Positions 1 to 7,926 of a stretch of DNA of 64,000 nucleotides are shown one piece after another. A program made the translations under genes and the position numbers. The notes beneath the pieces were generated by a model that saw nothing but the letters and a program-made list of their open reading frames with translations, was not told where the DNA came from and did not search any database. The stretch covers positions 4,464,001 through 4,528,000 of the forward strand of contig NZ_CP013692.1 in the NCBI RefSeq assembly GCF_001477625.1, in the 5' to 3' direction. The DNA comes from Paucibacter sp. KCTC 42545. GTDB taxonomy: Bacteria > Pseudomonadota > Gammaproteobacteria > Burkholderiales > Burkholderiaceae_C. Every line of letters begins with the position of its first letter. Positions within the stretch are counted from its first letter, which is position 1.

Positions 1-221
1 TGCATGTGGCGGCAGTCCAGTTGCCCGACCCCACGGTGACCATCAGCTTCGACAGCGATGCCAGCCTGGCTCAGCCCCAGCGCGAAAAGGCCATGGCCGA
101 TGCGGCCGAAAAAGGTTATTACGTGGCCCTGGCCCATTCCTCGTTCCCGGGCATCGGGCGGCTGCGGCCCGACGGCAAGGGCTATGTCTGGCTGCCGCCC
201 AACTATTCCAGCAAGCCCTGA
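1..221 (+). CDS. MBL-fold metallo-hydrolase, C-terminal fragment (5' end outside window)
   Basis: The reading frame is open from the left edge of the window to a TGA at 219-221, leaving about the last 72 residues. The segment running from AEKGYYVALAHSSFPGIG to GYVWLPPNYS resembles the C-terminal end of periplasmic or cytosolic metallo-beta-lactamase-fold hydrolases (known family pattern; the zinc-binding HxHxDH motif would lie upstream, outside the window). A GTG at 6 could open a short ORF, but the frame continues to the left, so this is a truncated view of a longer gene. A strong hairpin terminator follows at once. Substrate unknown. Confidence 0.6.
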   Translation, partial: HVAAVQLPDPTVTISFDSDASLAQPQREKAMADAAEKGYYVALAHSSFPGIGRLRPDGKGYVWLPPNYSSKP

Positions 222-245
222 GCGCGCGTCTTTTCAGCAGCAATG

Positions 246-275
246 CAAAAAGCCAGCACACCGTGCTGGCTTTTC
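246..275. terminator. Bidirectional Rho-independent terminator
   Basis: A nine-base-pair perfect stem (251-259 with 263-271, three-base loop) is preceded by an A-run and followed by TTTT. It can stop transcription from the left-hand hydrolase gene and, on the other strand, from the PEP-CTERM gene that converges on it. Confidence 0.85.
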
Positions 276-317
276 TGATTTGACCACATTGCAGCGCCCA
301 AGCTGGGCGCTGTGTTA

Positions 318-923
318 TCAGGCGCTCTTGCGGCGGCGGGCCACAAAGCCCACGGCGGCCAAACCGGCCAACATCAGGGCATAGCTCTCTGGCTCAGGCA
401 CGGCGGTGGTCAGGCTGACCTTGTCGAGCGAGGTGCCCAGCGCGTCGTTGGTACCGGTGGCACGGAAGCCGATCACGGTGCTGGCGCTGCTGGCGATAAA
501 GCTGGTGCTGAAATCGGCCCACTTGCTGCTGTTCAGGGTCGGAGCGGCGTTCCAAGTCTTGCCACCGTCAACCGTCCAGTCCAGGCCATTGGTGGCGGCG
601 ACTGTGCCTTCACGATTGGCGAAGCTGAAGCTGAAGTTGTAGCTGCTGCCGACGCTGGTGCCGACGGTCTGGAACATGCCGCTGTTGGAATAGCTGTCCA
701 GTTCTACAAAATTCTTGCCATCAAGGGCCGAACCAACGATGTTGTTGCGCACCTCAATGCCAGCGCCCGTGCCGGTCCAGCCATTGATATTGGCGAAGAC
801 GTTCCACTTGCCATTGGCGATGACGCTGTCTTCAAAGCTGCCATTCACCAGCAGATTAGGCTGGGCAGCCAGGGTGATGGCGGGGGCGGCGATCAGGGCA
901 AGAGCGGTAACCAGAGATTTCAT
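318..923 (-). CDS. PEP-CTERM sorting-domain protein
   Basis: An exported protein of about 201 residues. It has an N-terminal signal peptide (MKSLVTALALIAAPAITLA), a beta-rich middle with an NLLVNGSFED opening like that of DUF642/carbohydrate-binding-like PEP-CTERM proteins, and a textbook C-terminal tripartite signal: VPEPES, a hydrophobic helix, then ARRRK. In characterised systems the PEP motif is cut by exosortase and the protein is placed at the cell surface or in exopolysaccharide. No exosortase or polysaccharide genes lie in this window, so sorting would depend on a distant locus. A GTG four codons upstream (935) is an alternative start; ATG 923 gives the cleaner signal peptide. Ligand unknown. 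Confidence 0.85.
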   Translation of the reverse strand: MKSLVTALALIAAPAITLAAQPNLLVNGSFEDSVIANGKWNVFANINGWTGTGAGIEVRNNIVGSALDGKNFVELDSYSNSGMFQTVGTSVGSSYNFSFSFANREGTVAATNGLDWTVDGGKTWNAAPTLNSSKWADFSTSFIASSASTVIGFRATGTNDALGTSLDKVSLTTAVPEPESYALMLAGLAAVGFVARRRKSA

Positions 924-1032
924 TTTTGCTTTCACTTCAACTGCAAAGGTGCTGTTTCAACACGATGTCGCTATTGTTCCCAGCACTTCAGATCCTCGCA
1001 TCCCCGTGGCCCAAGGGGGTGTGCGCTCTGCG

Positions 1033-1048
1033 TGTGATATGTGTCACG
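1033..1048. promoter_or_regulatory. CRP/FNR-type binding site candidate
   Basis: TGTGATATGTGTCACG matches the CRP layout TGTGA-N6-TCACA with one mismatch. It lies about 110 bp upstream of the PEP-CTERM start, in the gap between that gene and the methyltransferase gene behind it. This is a sequence match only. FNR-like or other CRP-family proteins could use a similar site. Confidence 0.45.
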
Positions 1049-1142
1049 TTTGTGGCGCCGGTTTGACAAAACTTTGTTGTGACGCAACTGATCCGGCGTG
1101 AGCCAGGACCCGCCGGGCCGCCGGGAAGGTGGCAAGGCGAGC

Positions 1143-1166
1143 AAAAGGAGCGCCGTCTGGCGCCCG
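1143..1166 (-). terminator. Probable terminator of the prfC-methyltransferase unit
   Basis: Read on the minus strand, a GC-rich stem of about seven pairs (one G-T) with an AGAC loop is followed by CTTTTG, about 25 bp past the stop codon at 1191. Confidence 0.5.
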
Positions 1167-1190
1167 TCTGGTGTCAGGTCTTGCCGGGCC

Positions 1191-1670
1191 TCACAGCCAG
1201 CGTCGCACCCGGCGCATATAGGCCACGAAGGGCTCGCCGAACTTGGCTTGCAGGGCCGCTTCTTCGGGGCGAATCTGAAACCGCACCATATAGGCCACAT
1301 AGACCGGAATCAGCAGGGCCGCTGCCGCATTGCCCAAACCGATGACCCAGGCCGCCAAGCCCAGGCCGAAGCCCAGATACATGGGGTTGCGGGTGAAGCG
1401 GTAGATGCCGCTGCTGACCACGGCCGAGCTGTGCTCGGGCCGCGTCGGGTCCACCGTGGTGCCATGCTGGCGAAAGGCGCGCACACCCGCCAGCGCGATG
1501 GCCGCTGCCAGCACCGCCAGCCCCAGGGCGAACCAGCGCTGGCCGGCAAAGCGCAGGTTCAGTGCCGGCCACTGCCAGGCCAAGAGCCAAGCGAGCGTGG
1601 CCAAAGCCAGCACCAGCAGCAGAGGCGGCAGCTTGGTTTCCAAGCGCTGCAGCACGCTGCTGAGCGGCAT
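1191..1670 (-). CDS. Isoprenylcysteine carboxyl methyltransferase-family membrane protein
   Basis: A 159-residue integral membrane protein with about four hydrophobic segments. The second half carries the family signature: the SGIYRFTRNPMYLG block, then a late RRVRRWL tail. Members of the ICMT/phospholipid-methyltransferase-like family (PF04191 type) bind S-adenosylmethionine at the membrane, but the substrate of the short bacterial members is generally unknown. It starts 8 bp after the prfC stop in the same direction, so it is probably co-transcribed with prfC. I see no functional link between the two. Confidence 0.8.
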   Translation of the reverse strand: MPLSSVLQRLETKLPPLLLVLALATLAWLLAWQWPALNLRFAGQRWFALGLAVLAAAIALAGVRAFRQHGTTVDPTRPEHSSAVVSSGIYRFTRNPMYLGFGLGLAAWVIGLGNAAAALLIPVYVAYMVRFQIRPEEAALQAKFGEPFVAYMRRVRRWL

Positions 1671-1678
1671 GGTTGGGA

Positions 1679-3307
1679 TCAGCCTTCCAGGCGCTTCTGG
1701 AACACCAAGCCAGCGTGCTCGCGCAGGGCGTGGAACTTGATCTTGGGCCAGTTGGCCTCGATGGCGCGCAGCTCGGGCGCGTACTCCACCAGCACGGTGG
1801 GCGCGTCCACCGCGTCGTAAGCCATGCGGTGGTCGTTGGCGTCGATGAAGCGTTTGAGCTCTTTCTCGTCATCGCAGGTCACCCAGCGAGCCACCTGGAA
1901 GCGGCTGCCGCTGATGCGGGCCTTGCAGCCGTATTCATGCTCCAGGCGGTGCGCCACCACTTCAAACTGCAGCTGACCGACGGCGCCCAGCAAGAGCACG
2001 CTGCCGGCGATGGGGCGGAAGACCTGGATCGCGCCTTCTTCGCCCAGCTGTTGCAGGCCGGCCTTGAGTTGCTTGGTCTTGAGCGGGTCGGCCACTTCTA
2101 CGCTGCGGAACATTTCCGGCGCGAAGAAGGGCAGGCCGGTGAACTGCAGGGCCTCGCCTTCGGTGATGGTGTCGCCCAGCTGCAGCACGCCGTGGTTGGG
2201 GATACCGATGATGTCGCCGCCAAAGGCCTCGTCCAGCAGCTCGCGGCGCTGGCTCAAGAAGCTCACCACCGTGTTGGGGCGTAACTCTTTGCCTGAGCGC
2301 ACCACCTTCAGCCGCATGCCGCGCTCGAAGTGGCCCGAGGCCACGCGCAAGAAGGCGATGCGGTCGCGGTGCGAGGGGTCCATATTGGCCTGGATCTTGA
2401 ACACCACGCCGGTGAACTTCGATTCCTCGGGCTTGACCACGCGCTGCATGGCGGCGCGGTCGCCCGGCGCCGGCGCCAGCTCGACCAGGGCGTCCAGAAT
2501 TTCTTGCACGCCGAAGTTGTTGACGGCGGAGCCGAAGAACATCGGCGTTTGCTTGCCGACCAGGAACTCCTCGTGATTGAACTCGGCGGCGGCATCGCGC
2601 ACCAGTTCGATCTCGCCTTCAGCCTGCTCGTACTGCATGCCAAAGCGCTCGGCATAAGCCGGGTTGTTGAGGCCGCTGAGGATCTCGTCGTCACCGCCCA
2701 CGCGGTCTTCACCGGGCGAGAACACCCGCATTTGCTCGCGACGCAAGTCCATCACGCCGTGGAAATGCTTGCCCATGCCGACCGGCCATGTGAAGGGCAC
2801 AACGGTCATGCCCAGCTCGCGTTCGATCTCATCCATCAGGGCCAGCGGGTCTTGCACCTCGCGGTCCATCTTGTTGACGAAGGTCAGGATGGGCGTGTTG
2901 CGGGCGCGGCAAACCTGCAGCAGGCGGCGGGTCTGTGGCTCCACACCGTTGGCTGCGTCAATCACCATCAGCGCCGCGTCCACCGCGGTCAGCACGCGGT
3001 AGGTGTCTTCGGAGAAGTCTTGGTGGCCGGGGGTGTCGAGCAGGTTGATCACGCAGTCGCGGTATTCCATCTGCATGACGGAAGACGCCACCGAAATGCC
3101 GCGCTGCTTTTCAATCTCCATCCAGTCGGACGTCGCGTGGCGCGAGGCCTTGCGCGCCTTCACCGAGCCGGCGATCTGGATCGCGCCCGAGAACAGCAGC
3201 AGCTTTTCCGTCAGCGTGGTCTTACCCGCATCCGGGTGAGAAATGATGGCGAAGGTGCGGCGACGCTTGACTTCGGTTTCAATGCGGGAGGGTAGATCGG
3301 CGGACAT
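1679..3307 (-). CDS. prfC: Peptide chain release factor 3
   Basis: A 542-residue translational GTPase that recycles RF1/RF2 from the ribosome after termination. The G1 loop SHPDAGKTTLTEK sits near residue 23, followed by DTPGHQDFSEDT (G3, near 95) and NKMDRE (G4, near 148). Domains 2 and 3 follow, with motifs such as FFAPEMFRSVEV. Length matches the family (about 530). I chose the ATG at 3307 because MSADLPSRIETEVKRRRTF fits the family N-terminus; an in-frame start at 3340 would add eleven unrelated residues. The small methyltransferase gene follows 8 bp downstream. Confidence 0.97.
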   Translation of the reverse strand: MSADLPSRIETEVKRRRTFAIISHPDAGKTTLTEKLLLFSGAIQIAGSVKARKASRHATSDWMEIEKQRGISVASSVMQMEYRDCVINLLDTPGHQDFSEDTYRVLTAVDAALMVIDAANGVEPQTRRLLQVCRARNTPILTFVNKMDREVQDPLALMDEIERELGMTVVPFTWPVGMGKHFHGVMDLRREQMRVFSPGEDRVGGDDEILSGLNNPAYAERFGMQYEQAEGEIELVRDAAAEFNHEEFLVGKQTPMFFGSAVNNFGVQEILDALVELAPAPGDRAAMQRVVKPEESKFTGVVFKIQANMDPSHRDRIAFLRVASGHFERGMRLKVVRSGKELRPNTVVSFLSQRRELLDEAFGGDIIGIPNHGVLQLGDTITEGEALQFTGLPFFAPEMFRSVEVADPLKTKQLKAGLQQLGEEGAIQVFRPIAGSVLLLGAVGQLQFEVVAHRLEHEYGCKARISGSRFQVARWVTCDDEKELKRFIDANDHRMAYDAVDAPTVLVEYAPELRAIEANWPKIKFHALREHAGLVFQKRLEG

Positions 3308-3418
3308 GGGGCAGGCGGGCGTGATGGCCCCAGGGCCCACGCGCAGATTCGAAGATAAGAGCGGGATTATCGCAGTGGCGGTCCCGCTGCGCGCCCCGCC
3401 CCTTTTCTCTGCGCCAGC

Positions 3419-5392
3419 TCAGCGGGTGACGATGGGGAAGACGCCCTTGGATTTGTCGATCAGGCTGAAGAATCGGCCCAGGTCCAGGGTGCTGCCGCTG
3501 ATCTTGGTTTGATCGGACAGCAACAGATCTTTGGCGCCGGCCGAGCCCGTCATCATGCGCAGGAAGAAAGGCTTGCTGAGCGTCAGCGTGGCATTGGCAT
3601 CGCTGGCGGGTGGGGCCTGTTTGTGGTGCAGCACCGAGTTGTCCAGCTGCAGCACATAGCTTTCCTGAATGTCTGAGAACACCAGATTGATCTTGAGCTG
3701 TAGCCCCTCGGCCTTGCCCGCATTGATGCCTGCGGCCATCGCCTCCAAAAAACGCTCGATGGGCGTGTGCTCCAACATGTCCATCAGCATGGCGGTGCTG
3801 GTACCTTTTTCGGGTGGGCCTTGCCGCAACTCCAGCGCGCCGGTGAGGTAGAAGTTGCGCCAGGGCGCGGACTCCGCCGCATAGCCCAGCTGCTCAAAAG
3901 TGCGGGCCAGCAACTCGGCCGCAGCCTTGTCCTTGGGCTGGCTGTAGACCAGGTGTTTCAGCAGCTCGGCGGCCCAGCGGAAGTCGCCCGCATCAAAGGC
4001 TTTCTGTGCCGCACTCAGGGCCTTGTCCGGGCCACCGGCCAAGCTCACATAGCGCTGGGCCAGCTCCTGCGCGGGCAAGGCATCCAGATTGGACGGGTGG
4101 GCGTCAAACCAGCCCATATAGAACTGGTAGACGGCCCGCGCGTTATGCCGCACCGTGCCGTAATAACCGCGCACATTCAGATGGTCTTGCAGGGCTTTGG
4201 GTAGCTGCAAGGTCTCGGCGATCTCGGCCCCGTTCAGGCCGGCATTGATGCCGTGCACCGTCTGGTCGTGGATGAATTTGTAGACATCGCGCTGCTTGGT
4301 GATGAAGTCGCGAATCTTCGCCTCGCCCCAGACCGGCCAGTGATGCTGGTTGAACACCACTTCGGCGCCCTGGACCTGGGCCAGCGAGCGGTCCAGATAG
4401 GCCGCCCACTTGAGCGCGTCCCGCACCTTGGCCCCCCGCAAGGTGTAGAGGTTGTGCAAGGTGTGGCTCATCAGCTCAGCGCCACCAAAAGCCTTCAGGT
4501 CCGGCAGTGAGAAGGTGAACTCCGAAGGTGCCTCGCTGCTGGGCACGTTGTGAAAGACGAAGCGCACGCCGTCCAGCACCAGCTCTTCGTCGGCTTTCTC
4601 GACCAGGCGGTTGGGCGTCAGAATGCCCAGCTGCCCATAGGCCACGGCCTTGCCCAGGCCGTCGTCCACCAGGCCGGTGGCAGAGCGCGGCAGGCGGCTG
4701 CCGTACATATACATGGAGCGCCGCGCCATGGCGCTGCCCACCATCAGGTTCTCGCTGGTGGCTTCTTCCATGAAACCGGCCGGGGCGACGATGGGCACGG
4801 CGCGGGCCTTGGCGTCTTCGGCCGAGAGCACGCCCAGCGCGCCGCCGAAGTGGTCGGCATGGCTGTGGGTGAAGACCAGGGCCGAGACCGGCTTATTGCC
4901 CAGATGCTGGCGTGCAAAGGCCATGGCCGCTGCGGCGGTTTCGCGCGAGGTCAGGCTATCCACCACGATCCAGCCCGTCTTGCCCTCGATCAGGGTGATA
5001 TTGGCCAGATCAAAGCCGCGCAGCTGCCAGATCCCTTCGCTGACCTTGAACAGGCCGATCTGATTGTTCAGCAAGGCCTGGCGCCACAAGCTGGGGTTGA
5101 CGGTGGCAGGGGCGGCACCTTGCACAAAGGCGAAGGCCTCGTAGTCCCAGATCACCTCGCCCGCGGCATTCTTGACCTGACCCTTGGGCGCGGCAATGAA
5201 GCCGCGTTTGGCATCGGCGAACGTGGCCGGGTCAGACAGGTCTGCCGCCTTGGCCGTGGCCGCATGGGCTTGCTGGACCTGGGTAGAGACTTCGGCCTTG
5301 GCCGTGGCTTCCGGTGGCTTGGGCTGGCACGCGGCCAGGCTGAGCGCCATCAAGGCGAGAGAGAGCTTGGGGCGGTGCGTGCATGAACTCAA
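3419..5392 (-). CDS. SdsA/BDS1-type alkyl (aryl) sulfatase, lipoprotein
   Basis: A 657-residue secreted metallo-hydrolase. A lipoprotein signal ends at LAAC (Cys22). The metallo-beta-lactamase zinc motif THSHADH is at 175-181. The middle helical region resembles the alkylsulfatase dimerisation domain, and an SCP2-like C-terminal domain starts around residue 530. Known relatives such as SdsA1 cleave sulfate from primary alkyl sulfates such as SDS. The start is a TTG at 5392, chosen because a strong GGAGGA ribosome site lies eight bases upstream and the next in-frame ATG would cut into the signal peptide. It follows the DJ-1-like gene by 22 bp, likely one transcript. Confidence 0.88.
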   Translation of the reverse strand: MSSCTHRPKLSLALMALSLAACQPKPPEATAKAEVSTQVQQAHAATAKAADLSDPATFADAKRGFIAAPKGQVKNAAGEVIWDYEAFAFVQGAAPATVNPSLWRQALLNNQIGLFKVSEGIWQLRGFDLANITLIEGKTGWIVVDSLTSRETAAAAMAFARQHLGNKPVSALVFTHSHADHFGGALGVLSAEDAKARAVPIVAPAGFMEEATSENLMVGSAMARRSMYMYGSRLPRSATGLVDDGLGKAVAYGQLGILTPNRLVEKADEELVLDGVRFVFHNVPSSEAPSEFTFSLPDLKAFGGAELMSHTLHNLYTLRGAKVRDALKWAAYLDRSLAQVQGAEVVFNQHHWPVWGEAKIRDFITKQRDVYKFIHDQTVHGINAGLNGAEIAETLQLPKALQDHLNVRGYYGTVRHNARAVYQFYMGWFDAHPSNLDALPAQELAQRYVSLAGGPDKALSAAQKAFDAGDFRWAAELLKHLVYSQPKDKAAAELLARTFEQLGYAAESAPWRNFYLTGALELRQGPPEKGTSTAMLMDMLEHTPIERFLEAMAAGINAGKAEGLQLKINLVFSDIQESYVLQLDNSVLHHKQAPPASDANATLTLSKPFFLRMMTGSAGAKDLLLSDQTKISGSTLDLGRFFSLIDKSKGVFPIVTR

Positions 5393-5414
5393 GGCTTGTC
5401 TCCTCCGTTTGTAT

Positions 5415-6035
5415 TCAGTTTTTGGGTGTCAGAAAGGCTTGCACAGTCTTGATCAGCCGCGCCACATACTCGTCCTTCTCGCCCGCCGGCGCCACATCGT
5501 GCAAGGCCTCGCGGGTGGCCGCCTCACCGGCCTTGCTGAGCATGACCCAGGTGGCCAAGTATTGCGCTGCCAGGCCGCCGCTGGCGGTGGCGATGGGGCC
5601 GTGGGCGTGGAAGGCTTCGTCCAGCACGCGGGCGCCGGCCTCGATGAGCCAGGGCTTGCTGCCCGCGTCGGTGCAGGCCGCCTGATCACCCAACAGGCCC
5701 AGGCGGGCCATCAGCAAGCTGCCCGAGCCTTGCGCGCCGATCAGCTGGCGCAGGGGGTCCAGCTGCAGCCGGTCCAGCAGGGCGGAGTTCTGCGCAAGCG
5801 AGCGCGTGTAGAGCCCCGCGCCGAACAGCACCACCTCGGCCTCGTTGGCCCATTCCAGCGGGCGCTGCAATTGCACGGTGACGCCGTTCATCGAGCTGAC
5901 GCTGTGGCCTGGCCCGCACAGCTCGGCATGCAAGCCCAGCGGTCGCAGCCGATTCAGCAGGCCCAGGGCAATGAAGCTGTCCAGCTCATTGAAGCCGTCA
6001 AAGCTGAGAATGGCGATGCGGGTGGAAGCACTCAT
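5415..6035 (-). CDS. DJ-1/PfpI-family protein lacking the nucleophile cysteine
   Basis: A 206-residue class I glutamine amidotransferase-like domain. The N-terminal strand TRIAILSFDGFNELDSF carries the conserved glutamate region, and the nucleophile-elbow region reads LIGAQGSGSLLMARLGLL. In relatives with activity the elbow is GxxCSG-like; here the expected Cys is Gly (codon GGC; TGC would be Cys). Function is unknown: these proteins include chaperone-like, glyoxalase-like and regulatory members. It is the first gene of a likely pair with the alkylsulfatase and is divergent from the OPT transporter, 57 bp apart. Confidence 0.8.
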   Translation of the reverse strand: MSASTRIAILSFDGFNELDSFIALGLLNRLRPLGLHAELCGPGHSVSSMNGVTVQLQRPLEWANEAEVVLFGAGLYTRSLAQNSALLDRLQLDPLRQLIGAQGSGSLLMARLGLLGDQAACTDAGSKPWLIEAGARVLDEAFHAHGPIATASGGLAAQYLATWVMLSKAGEAATREALHDVAPAGEKDEYVARLIKTVQAFLTPKN

Positions 6036-6092
6036 GGGGCGGCGCTGCGCAGAGGACTACAGTGCGCGCCATCCTAGTCAAAGTTGACCCCC

Positions 6093-7922
6093 ATGTCTCT
6101 CACTTCAAATTTCACCCAGGGCGCAGCCTTGGACACGCGCCGCTGGGCCTGGCTGCCGCCGGTCGGCTCGGCCGCTTACTACCTCTTGCTCGGTGTGGTG
6201 GGCATGCTCATCCTCGGGCCGCTGGGTGGCATCACTGCTGCCTTCATGAACTTCTCCATCGGCTTCTTCGTCGGTGGCCAGGTGCTGGCCGGCATTCTGG
6301 GTTCGGTGGTCACCTTTGGCTACGGCACGGAAGGCAAGCACGGCGCCAACTACATCCAGACGACGGCCGCCTCGGTAGCCGGCATGATGGCCATGAGCAC
6401 CTTGGTGCAAGCCATGGTCTGGATGGGCATGCCGGCGGTGCCGACCTGGCAGTTGGTCACTTACATGCTTTGCATCGGCATGATGGCCGCGGGCATCGGC
6501 ATGCTCTACACGCCCATCTTGGTTGAGCGCATGCAGCTGACCTTTCCCTCCGGCCTGGCTGTGGCCAATATCTTGCGCGCCTTGACCGACCCGGTGCTGC
6601 TCAAGCAATCGGTGACGCGCCTGTTCGGTGGCATGGCGGCAGGTGCCGTTGGCGGCATCGCAGCGGCCAAGATGGCGGTGTTGGGGGTGATTGAGTTATC
6701 GACCTCCACCTTTGGCGCCGGCCTGATCGTGGGCGCGCGGGTGGGCATTCCGGCCATCCTCGGTGGCCTGGTGTTCTGGTCTCTGGCGCCCTATTTCATC
6801 AGCATCGGTTGGTTGAAAGAGGGTGAGCCCTTCCGCAAGATCGCCTTTCTGATCGCGCTGGGCATGATTCTGGGCGCCGCCATCGTGGACCTGACGCTGA
6901 TCATGTTCCGCGCTGTCAAGCGCCTGCGCAGCACGCCCGCCAGTGCGGCGGCGCAGGTGCCGGCCGAGCAGGTCGGCCAGGGCATTGGCCCGCGTGCCAG
7001 CATGCCGCGCCTGCTGCTGTGGGTGGGCTGCTGGACCGTGGCCACCATCGTGGCCGGCATGAGCTTCTTCAATGAACCGCTGGGCTATATGTTGCTGGCC
7101 GTGGGCTTGGTCTATGTGTTTGCCATCGTCAACGGCATCTCGCTGGGCCTGACCGACCAGAACCCGATTTCCTCTGCCTTTGTGGTGACGGTGCTGATCC
7201 TGGCCGGCATTGGCCTCAAAGACCCGATGCTGGGCCTGATGGCGGCCATGGTGGTGTTCGTTTCCAGCAGTGTGGCCGGCGATATGCAGCAAGACCGCTC
7301 CACCGGCTGGCGCCTGGGCTCCAACCGCACGGTGCAGTTCCGTTTCCAGGTGGCGGGCTTGTTGCTGGGCGCGATTCTGGCGGTGGCGATTGCCCAGCTT
7401 TTCATGACCGCCTACCCGGTGCTCAAGCTGGACCAAACGGTGATGAGCGAGAGCGAAGCGCCGGCGCAATGGACCTCGGCCATGACCTTCAAATTCGTCG
7501 GCGTGCTGCGCAGCCTGACCGAGCCCAAGGCTTTTCAGACCACCGCCATCCTGATCGGTCTGGGCATCGGCTTCGTCACCGAATTGCTGCGCAAGCTGAT
7601 CAAGGCGAACTCTGCTTATCAGCGCTTCGTCAAGGCCGGCCGCAAGGGCTTTGCCGTTGACTTCTGCGTGGACGTGCTGCTCTTGCCTAGCCCCTACGCC
7701 TCCTCATTCGGCGGCTTTGTGAACCTGCCTACCTCAGCCTGGTTTGCGGCCGGCGGGGCCATTTCCAGCTTGATCAACACCCTCAAGCCCAAGCGCAAGG
7801 CCGGCGAGCAAGATCTGCCGGACGATATGAGCAGCACCTCCCTGGTCGGCGGCGGCCTGATCGCCGGTGACGCACTCGCCGCATTGGGCCTGGGCCTGGC
7901 GGGCTTGGCGGCGGTGCTTTGA
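6093..7922 (+). CDS. OPT-family oligopeptide/metal-chelate transporter
   Basis: A 609-residue polytopic inner-membrane protein with roughly 14 to 16 hydrophobic segments. OPT-family features include the GPLGGITAAFMNFSIGFFVG opening, LTFPSGLAVANILRAL, and a late LLLPSPYASSFGGFVNLPT segment. Members take up peptides or metal-chelator complexes by proton symport (known for the family); the substrate here cannot be read. ATG 6093 is used; a TTG three codons earlier (6084) is also possible. The gene ends 4 bp before the convergent ABC permease gene, with no obvious terminator between them. Confidence 0.88.
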   Translation: MSLTSNFTQGAALDTRRWAWLPPVGSAAYYLLLGVVGMLILGPLGGITAAFMNFSIGFFVGGQVLAGILGSVVTFGYGTEGKHGANYIQTTAASVAGMMAMSTLVQAMVWMGMPAVPTWQLVTYMLCIGMMAAGIGMLYTPILVERMQLTFPSGLAVANILRALTDPVLLKQSVTRLFGGMAAGAVGGIAAAKMAVLGVIELSTSTFGAGLIVGARVGIPAILGGLVFWSLAPYFISIGWLKEGEPFRKIAFLIALGMILGAAIVDLTLIMFRAVKRLRSTPASAAAQVPAEQVGQGIGPRASMPRLLLWVGCWTVATIVAGMSFFNEPLGYMLLAVGLVYVFAIVNGISLGLTDQNPISSAFVVTVLILAGIGLKDPMLGLMAAMVVFVSSSVAGDMQQDRSTGWRLGSNRTVQFRFQVAGLLLGAILAVAIAQLFMTAYPVLKLDQTVMSESEAPAQWTSAMTFKFVGVLRSLTEPKAFQTTAILIGLGIGFVTELLRKLIKANSAYQRFVKAGRKGFAVDFCVDVLLLPSPYASSFGGFVNLPTSAWFAAGGAISSLINTLKPKRKAGEQDLPDDMSSTSLVGGGLIAGDALAALGLGLAGLAAVL

Positions 7923-7926
7923 GCGA

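Noticed and set aside
971..1300. Minus-strand frame of 109 codons upstream of the PEP-CTERM gene
   Set aside because: It overlaps the end of the methyltransferase in another frame, spans the terminator candidate and the CRP-like site, and has no similarity.
3360..3388. Hairpin between prfC and the alkylsulfatase gene as a terminator
   Set aside because: AGCGGGA and TCCCGCT pair, but the 15-base loop and lack of a T-run make it weak.
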